A stretch of 12,070 bases of DNA. It comes from Candidatus Iainarchaeum sp. Its GTDB lineage: Archaea > Iainarchaeota > Iainarchaeia > Iainarchaeales > JAAZKV01. This document shows positions 1 through 4,948 of the stretch, piece by piece. Where the stretch lies: contig JAQVAR010000019.1 of the NCBI GenBank assembly GCA_028690725.1, forward strand, positions 1 through 12,070, in the 5' to 3' direction. Made by a program: the position numbers and the translations under genes. Numbering within the stretch: position 1 is the first letter of the stretch; the number at the start of each line of letters is the position of its first letter. A model generated the notes under the pieces. That model did not search any database and was not told the DNA's origin. It saw only the letters and a list, made by a program, of their open reading frames with translations.

Positions 1-1789
1 AATTATTATTGATGAAAATGCATTGTCCATTTCAAAAACTTTTTCTTTGGAAGAAAGAAAAAAAAGTTTTAAAGAAAATGTTTTAGATTATCTTTCTGAA
101 ATTAGTGGTCTTGAAATAAGAGATAAAGCAGGAACATTTATTGGGGCAAGAATGGGTAGGCCTGAACAAGCAAAGAGAAGAATGATGAAAGGTAATCCAC
201 ATGTTTTATTTCCGATTGGTTTGAATGGGGGTAATATAAAAAGTATTAACAAAGCAATTAGTCAAGATGTAAATGATAATTGTATTATTAATGTCGAAAT
301 AGCTCAGTATGTTAATCCAAAAACAAAGAAGAAATCTTTTTTTCCATTTGACAAAGATTTAAATTCTAGAAATGTTTTGTTAAAATTTTGTGCTAAATGT
401 AAAGAATCTTTTGCTGGAGAAAGATGTCCTAAATGTGGTTCTGAATTAAGATTTTTTGGAGAACATGAAATCAATTTGAAAGAAATGCTTGAAAATGCAA
501 AAAATAATTTGAAATTACCCCTTCCTGATTTGATTAAAGGGGTAACAGGAATGATTTCTGATACAAAAGAAGTTGAACCATTAGAAAAAGGAATTTTAAG
601 AGCGAGGCACAAAGTGCATATTTTTAGAGATGGTACATCAAGATTTGAATTATTAAATGCAACAATAACACATTTTAAACCAAAAGAAATTGGTTTAAAT
701 ATTGAAAAAATGTTAGAACTTGGTTATTCTGAAGATTGTTTTGGAAAAAAACTAATAGATGAAAATCAATTAGTAGAAATATTTCCACAAGATATAATAG
801 TTAATTCTACTTGTGGGGATTGGTTATTAGAAGTAAGTAGGTTTGTTGATGATGAATTACAATATTTTTACAAAGAAAAACCATTTTATAATGCTAAAAC
901 AAAAGAAGATTTGATTGGACAATTAGTTCTTGGTTTGGCTCCACACACTTCAGCAGGAGTAACTGCAAGAGTAATTGGTTATACACAAGCAAGACTTGGT
1001 TTTGGGCACCCTTATTTTATTTGTGCAAAAAGACGTAATGTTGATGGTGATCAAGATTCAGTGATGTTATTAATGGATGGCTTGTTAAATTTTTCACAAA
1101 AATTTTTGGCTAATCGAAATGGTGGAAAAATGGATGCTGCAATTGTTTTTTCAACAATCATTTCTCCAAATGAAATAGATGATGAAGTTTTTGAAATGGA
1201 AACTTGTAATGAATATCCATTAGAATTTTATGAATTAGCATTAAAAATAGTTGACCCTTTTATTAATATTATTCCAATAGTAAAGAACAAACTTGCTACA
1301 ATAGAACAATATTCTGGAATAGGTTTTACTCATAACACAAATATTTTTGATGAGGGCCCAAAAACTTCTCGTTATATTCAATTAAAAACAATGGAAGAAA
1401 AAATAAATAGTCAAAATGCTCTTCAAAAAAAAATAATTGCTGTTGATGCAAAAGATTGTTTAGAAAGAGTAATGAGTTCTCACTTCTTACCAGACATAAT
1501 TGGTAATGCTAGATCATTTTCAAGACAATCATTTAGGTGTACTAGTTGTAATGAAAAATATCGTAGAATTCCTTTGAGTGGAAAATGTTATAAATGTGGA
1601 AAAGAAACCATAATATTAACAATTCATCAAGGGTCTGTTAGAAAATATTTGAAGATAGCACAAAACTTAGCGAAACAAGAAAAATTATCAGATTATTTAA
1701 TTCAAAGATTGGATATGATTGAAAAAGAAATTGATTCAATATTCAAAGATGATTCAACAAAACAAAAAGGTTTATTTGATTTTGTTTGA
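1..1789 (+). CDS. polC: DNA polymerase D (PolII) large subunit DP2, C-terminal half (5' end outside window)
   Basis: Catalytic subunit of the archaeal replicative polymerase D, which works with the DP1 exonuclease subunit and PCNA. The frame is open to the left edge (first full codon at base 2), so about 595 residues are present of a protein usually near 1200-1300. The TTG at 23 is therefore not a real start. Visible marks: the GTFIGARMGRPEQAK block (about 131-178), a first zinc motif CxxC-x8-CxxC (389-436), the active-site motif NVDGDQD (1037-1057), and a second zinc motif with Cys pairs at 1538/1547 and 1586/1595 around YRRIPL. The metal-binding Asp residues of the family motif (usually NCDGDED) are kept; the Glu is Gln here. 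The C-terminus stops soon after the IDSIF segment and ends in a PIP-box-like QKGLFDFV. No intein interrupts the active-site region. Family identity is secure; the short tail is an observation against remembered Pyrococcus sequences. Confidence 0.96.
   Translation, partial: IIIDENALSISKTFSLEERKKSFKENVLDYLSEISGLEIRDKAGTFIGARMGRPEQAKRRMMKGNPHVLFPIGLNGGNIKSINKAISQDVNDNCIINVEIAQYVNPKTKKKSFFPFDKDLNSRNVLLKFCAKCKESFAGERCPKCGSELRFFGEHEINLKEMLENAKNNLKLPLPDLIKGVTGMISDTKEVEPLEKGILRARHKVHIFRDGTSRFELLNATITHFKPKEIGLNIEKMLELGYSEDCFGKKLIDENQLVEIFPQDIIVNSTCGDWLLEVSRFVDDELQYFYKEKPFYNAKTKEDLIGQLVLGLAPHTSAGVTARVIGYTQARLGFGHPYFICAKRRNVDGDQDSVMLLMDGLLNFSQKFLANRNGGKMDAAIVFSTIISPNEIDDEVFEMETCNEYPLEFYELALKIVDPFINIIPIVKNKLATIEQYSGIGFTHNTNIFDEGPKTSRYIQLKTMEEKINSQNALQKKIIAVDAKDCLERVMSSHFLPDIIGNARSFSRQSFRCTSCNEKYRRIPLSGKCYKCGKETIILTIHQGSVRKYLKIAQNLAKQEKLSDYLIQRLDMIEKEIDSIFKDDSTKQKGLFDFV
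1763..1786 (+). other. PIP-box-like PCNA-binding motif at the DP2 C-terminus
   Basis: The last eight residues read Q-K-G-L-F-D-F-V, matching the archaeal PCNA-interaction pattern Qxx(L/I)xxF with the LFDF core common in other archaeal PCNA partners. DP2 proteins normally carry such a motif at the extreme C-terminus. Codons for the last five residues overlap the antisense 3' end of the methyltransferase gene. Confidence 0.7.
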
Positions 1790-2383
1790 GTATTGTTCAC
1801 AAACTGCGATAAAATTAAATTTTTTAAATTTTTTTGGATTAATATTTTCTTTTGAAAAATCAAATATATTATCATACACTTGTCCAAAAATCTTTTTAAT
1901 TTTAAAAAATTTTTTGAGCTCAAATTTAAATTCATCATAATCATATTCTTTGATATGAAAAGGATTCCCATGAGGTTTTCTTGGTGTGGAAATTATTATT
2001 TTTCCATTTTTTTTCAATAATTTTTTACATTCTCTTAAAAATTTTTTTGGATTTTTAAAATGTTCAATTCCTTCAAATGAAACAATTAAATCAAATTTTT
2101 GTAATTTTTTTGACATTTCTTCACAATTCGTTTGAACATAATTAATATTATTTGAACTAAAATATTTTTTTGAATGTTTAATTGCTTCTTTGGACAAATC
2201 AATACCCACAACATGATTACTATTTTTTGAAAGTATTTTACAACCAAAACCAGCCCCACAGGGCGCATCAAGAACAAGAAAATTTTTTTTCAAATATTTT
2301 TTTGCAAAAGAGTATCTAACAAAATAAGTAATATCTATTTCACTCATTTTTTTAGGGCTTATTCTCTCAGTTGGCTTATTCAA
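1772..2383 (-). CDS. Class I SAM-dependent methyltransferase (Methyltransf_11/23-like), substrate unknown
   Basis: A 203-residue Rossmann-fold methyltransferase. Motif I is LVLDAPCGAGFG (36-47), the acidic residue that would bind the SAM ribose is in VGIDLS (59-64), the motif IV region is FDLIVSFEGIEHF (97-109), and GKIIISTP (127-134) follows. The N-terminal TERISP and VRYSFA segments and the NPFHIKEYDYDEF segment (141-152) resemble small methyltransferases often found beside sugar or cell-envelope genes, but no substrate can be read from this. The TTG start at 2383 is chosen because GAGG lies seven bases upstream, overlapping the orc1 stop codon; an ATG at 2347 would give 191 residues and still keep motif I. 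The gene follows orc1/cdc6 with nine bases between them and is probably co-transcribed. Its 3' end overlaps the convergent polymerase gene by 18 bases. The sequence is very Lys-rich. Confidence 0.88.
   Translation of the reverse strand: MNKPTERISPKKMSEIDITYFVRYSFAKKYLKKNFLVLDAPCGAGFGCKILSKNSNHVVGIDLSKEAIKHSKKYFSSNNINYVQTNCEEMSKKLQKFDLIVSFEGIEHFKNPKKFLRECKKLLKKNGKIIISTPRKPHGNPFHIKEYDYDEFKFELKKFFKIKKIFGQVYDNIFDFSKENINPKKFKKFNFIAVCEQYSNKIK
1820..1835 (+). terminator. Candidate poly-T terminator for the polymerase gene
   Basis: Two T runs (six and seven bases) lie 31-46 bases after the DP2 stop codon. Archaeal RNA polymerase can terminate at oligo-T tracts without a hairpin. The tract lies inside the convergent methyltransferase gene and also encodes Lys/Phe-rich codons there, so it may be incidental in such AT-rich DNA. 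Confidence 0.35.
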
Positions 2384-2390
2384 AAAAAAA

Positions 2391-2394
2391 CCTC
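2391..2394 (-). promoter_or_regulatory. Shine-Dalgarno GAGG for the methyltransferase, overlapping the orc1 stop
   Basis: On the minus strand the orc1 stop TGA runs into GAGG, followed by a run of nine T whose last two bases belong to the TTG start codon. The seven-base spacing is near ideal and decides for TTG at 2383 over the ATG at 2347. Confidence 0.6.
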
Positions 2395-3601
2395 AAAAAC
2401 TTTTAAACAATTCTTTTTCCAAAGCAGATTTTATTTTTTCTGGATCAAAACCAAGTTTTATTAGTCTTGTTTGTCCTTTAATTCCTTTTCCAGAATTTGT
2501 TACAAATATTAAACCATACATTTCTAATTCATTAATGTACTGTCTGTACCATCTGCTTGTAATAGTTCTTTGATCAAATTTTTTTGCTAAATCTAAATAA
2601 GATTCAAATATTTCTCCACTAAAAAGAACTCCTTTTTCTACTTCTCCATTAACTTTTGTAAAAGTTGGTTTTTGTAAGCTTAATTGGGCGATTGCATACA
2701 ATACTAATTGTTGTTGTTCTGGTAATGTTGATATCATTGAAATAATTATTTCTTCTTCAACGCTAACCTTTGCTTTTTCAACAAGAGAATCATCAATAAT
2801 ATTTAATTGTTCAGAATCTGCTATTTCTCCTGCTCTTTGTAATAACATTACTGCTGTTCTTGCATCGCCTGATTCTTGTGCTGCTAATGCAGCTGCTAAA
2901 GAAATTGCTTCGTCATTAACTGTTCCTTCTTTAAACGCTTTTGAAGTTCTTTCTTTCAAAATTTCTTTTAATTCATTTGCGTTATAAGGACTAAAAACCA
3001 TTTCTCTTTCGCACAAAGAACTTTTTGTTCTTGGATCAAGTTTTTCTTTAAAAGTTAGATTATTTGAAATGCCTATAACACTTAATGAACCATTATTTAA
3101 TTCATCATTTCCTCTTGATAAAGAATATATTAGTTCGTCAACATCTTTTACTTTGTCAATTTCATCTAAAACAAGTATTGTGTGCATTTTTTTTTCATTA
3201 GAAAATTCTAATAATTTTTCGTAAACAAAACTAGAACTATAACCCAAAAAATCTTTTTCAGGATAAATGCTCCTTAATGTTTTTAACAAAACCTTGTATT
3301 TTGATGGATGGCTCCTACAATTAACATAACAAGAACAAACTTTTTTGTCATGCTTTTTAATAAAATCGTTTAATTGTTCTAAAACATGTTTTACTGTTGC
3401 TGTTTTGCCGGCACCAGTTTTACCATACAAAAAAAAGTTATTTGGTTTAGAATCATTTAAAACTGGCCCTAAATATTGTGTTACTTCATTAATTTGATTT
3501 TCTCTAAAAGGAAGATTCTTTGGAATATAATGTGGTGAAATAATATCTTTGTTTAAAAAAACAGTATTCTTAGCCATTTGTTTCTCAAATAAATTCTCCA
3601 A
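2393..3601 (-). CDS. cdc6: Orc1/Cdc6 family replication initiator (AAA+ ATPase with winged helix)
   Basis: Archaeal origin-binding protein that recognises replication origins and helps load the MCM helicase. With the chosen start it has 402 residues, typical for the family. Domains in order: an N-terminal segment ENLFEKQMAKNTVFLNKD leading to ISPHYIPKNLPFRENQI; Walker A GKTGAGKT (60-67); Walker B ILVLDEID (132-139); sensor 1 around GISNN (177-181); sensor 2 GDARTA (225-230); a C-terminal winged-helix region from about residue 292, beginning near LPEQQQLVLYAIA. The TTG at 3601 is preferred because GGGGTG lies six bases upstream and the resulting N-terminus (ENLFEK before the FLNKD segment) matches the family. 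A GTG at 3625 (410 residues) and an ATG at 3577 (394 residues) are alternatives. It is transcribed away from sepF and followed by the methyltransferase gene. Whether the genome has other copies cannot be seen. Confidence 0.95.
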   Translation of the reverse strand: MENLFEKQMAKNTVFLNKDIISPHYIPKNLPFRENQINEVTQYLGPVLNDSKPNNFFLYGKTGAGKTATVKHVLEQLNDFIKKHDKKVCSCYVNCRSHPSKYKVLLKTLRSIYPEKDFLGYSSSFVYEKLLEFSNEKKMHTILVLDEIDKVKDVDELIYSLSRGNDELNNGSLSVIGISNNLTFKEKLDPRTKSSLCEREMVFSPYNANELKEILKERTSKAFKEGTVNDEAISLAAALAAQESGDARTAVMLLQRAGEIADSEQLNIIDDSLVEKAKVSVEEEIIISMISTLPEQQQLVLYAIAQLSLQKPTFTKVNGEVEKGVLFSGEIFESYLDLAKKFDQRTITSRWYRQYINELEMYGLIFVTNSGKGIKGQTRLIKLGFDPEKIKSALEKELFKSF

Positions 3602-3607
3602 AATCAA

Positions 3608-3613
3608 CACCCC
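3608..3613 (-). promoter_or_regulatory. Shine-Dalgarno GGGGTG for orc1/cdc6
   Basis: Minus-strand GGGGTG sits six bases before the TTG at 3601. The same GGGGT core at 6-8 bases precedes the starts at 7405 and 9084, so this looks like the normal ribosome site of this genome. Confidence 0.5.
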
Positions 3614-3674
3614 TATTACTGGCACCAGTGCTTCCAGTATTTTAATTCCACTAATAATATTGCTTGGTAAAATT

Positions 3675-3683
3675 AATATATTT
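3675..3683 (-). promoter_or_regulatory. Candidate TATA box for cdc6
   Basis: Minus-strand AAATATATT. With the usual archaeal spacing of about 25 bases, transcription would start near 3650, leaving a leader of roughly 50 bases before the TTG at 3601. AT-rich surroundings make a single TATA call uncertain. Confidence 0.4.
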
Positions 3684-3724
3684 GGTGTTTGAAAAACAAA
3701 CCAATTTTGTTTTAGACATAATGT

Positions 3725-3732
3725 TTTATATA
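3725..3732 (+). promoter_or_regulatory. Candidate TATA box for the sepF operon
   Basis: TTTATATA, 49 bases before the sepF start. Transcription would begin near 3755, giving a short leader that includes the strong GAGGTGG ribosome site. It does not overlap the cdc6 TATA candidate, which lies about 45 bases away. Confidence 0.5.
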
Positions 3733-3769
3733 CTTTTTATAGGAAGAATATAATAATAATGTCTTTTAT

Positions 3770-3776
3770 GAGGTGG
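3770..3776 (+). promoter_or_regulatory. Shine-Dalgarno GAGGTGG for sepF
   Basis: GAGGTGG lies four bases before the TTG at 3781 and is the strongest ribosome site in the window. ATG triplets at 3759 and 3768 are out of frame, the second reaching a stop after three codons. This fixes TTG as the start and keeps the amphipathic N-terminus. Confidence 0.75.
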
Positions 3777-3780
3777 TAAA

Positions 3781-4137
3781 TTGGGATTTTTTAATAAAGT
3801 AATGGCAAAAGATGATGGAGTTGACTTAGAAGATTTTTTAAATAACTTGGATGAAGTTCAAGAAGAATCTTATGATGATGCTGATGCTTTTGTAAAACCA
3901 ATGGATTTAGTAGTTGATGCTGATGTAACCGCAATTATGAACGAGGTTAAAAATGGTAATATTGCATTAGTTAATATTGCTGATTTGTCGAAAAGAAATG
4001 CATTAAAACTAAAAGAATTAATTGGTTTGGTTAAAGAGCAAGTAAAAGCAATTGATGGTGACATAGCAAGAATTTCTCAAGGAAGAGTATTGATAACTCC
4101 TTCAAAAGTAAAAATTATTAAAAGAAAAGGACAGTGA
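3781..4137 (+). CDS. sepF: Archaeal SepF, membrane anchor for FtsZ
   Basis: A 118-residue SepF (DUF552 family). In archaea SepF tethers FtsZ rings to the membrane through an N-terminal amphipathic helix and a C-terminal FtsZ-binding domain. Seen here: a short amphipathic N-terminus MGFFNKVMAK, an acidic linker (about 11-36), then the SepF domain (about 36-116) with VDADVTAIMNEVKNGNIALV, a long helix KRNALKLKELIGLV, and the closing GDIARISQGRVLITPSKVKI. Length and layout fit archaeal SepF. The TTG start is set by the GAGGTGG site; the ATG at codon 8 would remove the membrane-targeting helix. It is the first gene of a two-gene unit: a tail-anchored membrane protein begins five bases after its stop. 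It is divergent from cdc6, so the two may share control. No ftsZ is present in the window. Confidence 0.93.
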   Translation: MGFFNKVMAKDDGVDLEDFLNNLDEVQEESYDDADAFVKPMDLVVDADVTAIMNEVKNGNIALVNIADLSKRNALKLKELIGLVKEQVKAIDGDIARISQGRVLITPSKVKIIKRKGQ

Positions 4138-4141
4138 GTGA

Positions 4142-4945
4142 ATGTATTTGGGCAATCCATCATTGCCTTTAAATATCTCTTTAAAGGAAGCAACGCATAT
4201 TGTAGAGAATGCTCTTAAAGATAATAATTGGATTAATTTTACTTTGAAGAAAACAAATTTAATTTTGTTTCCCTATTTTTATTTAAATTACCATTATTTT
4301 ACAGAAAAAATAGTTTCTAATGAAAAAGTTGTTGAAAATTCTTTTGATGGAATTATTGCAATAGATGGTTCAATATTAAAAATAAATAAAGAAATTTCAG
4401 AAGTAATAAAAAAAAATTTGGACAAATTAACAAATAATGCTCCAAAGATAAATTTTTCAAAAGTTGAAGTTAATATAAATAAAAAAGAAATAAATGATGT
4501 AGTAAAATTAAAAATTGCCGAATATTTTAAAATACCTAAACAAAACGTTCTAATTTCTAATACAAAAACTATTTTTTTTCCAATTTATGAACTAATTTTT
4601 GATATAAGTGGAAAAGAACATTCAATAAAAGTTGGTGCTGTTGAAGGTAACATAATAAATGTTGAAGAAATTCCTTTTAGAGAAAAAAATGTTTCTGAAA
4701 TAACTAAAGAAACATTAACAGAATTATCTAATCCGAAAGCGTGGGTAAAATATGCTAAAGAATTATTTTCAAAATCTTTTTCAATTACATCTGAAAAAGT
4801 AAAAAAGAGAAGTAAAGTGAAAAAAGAGGTTCAATCAAAAAATAATTTTAAAAAAATAGATATTTCTTTTTTTTCAAGCAAAATAGTTTTATTAATAATA
4901 ATTTTGTTAGCATTATTTTTAATATTCTTAGCATTATTTAATTAG
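4142..4945 (+). CDS. Tail-anchored membrane protein of unknown function encoded with SepF
   Basis: A 267-residue protein that I cannot assign to a named family. It has no signal peptide; one strongly hydrophobic segment (249-266) ends one residue before the C-terminus, so it should be tail-anchored with the bulk in the cytoplasm. Before the anchor is a Lys-rich linker (about 219-238). The soluble part seems to contain two copies of one module: a helix (13-29 and 116-132), a beta pair with an FP motif (LILFPYFYLNYHYF at 40-53, TIFFPIYELIFDIS at 143-156), and a strand-turn-strand (IIAIDGSILKI at 71-81, VGAVEGNIINV at 164-174). The module resembles PepSY-like or other small alpha/beta folds only loosely. 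The start ATG is five bases after the sepF stop, so translation is likely coupled. Context suggests a role at the membrane in division, but that is inference from neighbourhood. Confidence 0.85.
   Translation: MYLGNPSLPLNISLKEATHIVENALKDNNWINFTLKKTNLILFPYFYLNYHYFTEKIVSNEKVVENSFDGIIAIDGSILKINKEISEVIKKNLDKLTNNAPKINFSKVEVNINKKEINDVVKLKIAEYFKIPKQNVLISNTKTIFFPIYELIFDISGKEHSIKVGAVEGNIINVEEIPFREKNVSEITKETLTELSNPKAWVKYAKELFSKSFSITSEKVKKRSKVKKEVQSKNNFKKIDISFFSSKIVLLIIILLALFLIFLALFN
4178..4663 (+). repeat. Internal duplication in the SepF-linked protein (protein-level)
   Basis: Codons 13-81 (4178-4384) and 116-174 (4487-4663) encode two similar helix-strand-strand modules. Each has a hydrophobic strand with FP followed by an aromatic residue, then an A-(I/V)-(D/E)-G turn. 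The similarity is visible in order and pattern, not at DNA level, so it would be an old duplication. Confidence 0.5.
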
Positions 4946-4948
4946 TTA

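Larger units (their letters stand above)
3602..3780 (+). other. Divergent cdc6/sepF intergenic region with small repeats; candidate regulatory or origin region
   Basis: This is the only sizeable non-coding gap in the window (about 180 bases). It holds the start regions of two divergent genes. Near cdc6 there is a 4-base inverted repeat CTGG-CA-CCAG (3619-3628) and two TTCCA(G/C) elements 14 bases apart (3632 and 3646); on the minus strand these read AGTGGAA, ACTGGAA and CACTGG, followed by AGGGGTG. Archaeal origins are often next to cdc6 and contain repeats with a (C)AGTGGAAA core and a G run, so this could be a degenerate set. The match is weak and this is inference. Confidence 0.35.

Noticed and set aside
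23..25. TTG at 23 as start of a 588-residue polymerase-like gene
   Set aside because: The frame is open to the left edge and the protein begins mid-domain of a much longer family, so this is an internal codon.
304..612. Antisense open frame inside the polymerase gene
   Set aside because: It lies opposite a strongly conserved coding region and has no ribosome site or family features; similar shadows occur opposite the surface genes (for example 9790-10116 and 10990-11283).
1037..1060. Intein at the polymerase active site
   Set aside because: Some Pyrococcus DP2 genes carry one near here, but the sequence is continuous across the motif.
1702..2277. Short alternative-frame open stretches around the methyltransferase (1702-1971, 1719-1940, 2086-2277)
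   Set aside because: They are low-complexity Lys/Ile/Asn translations of AT-rich DNA and overlap a clear methyltransferase frame.
2384..2395. In-frame read-through of the orc1 TGA into the methyltransferase (fusion by recoding)
   Set aside because: The two genes are in the same frame with only TGA between them, but TGA also ends the polymerase, sepF and middle surface genes, and the methyltransferase has its own ribosome site.
3619..3628. CTGG-CA-CCAG as a hairpin terminator or operator
   Set aside because: The arms are only four bases with a two-base loop, too weak to call alone; kept only as part of the spacer repeats.
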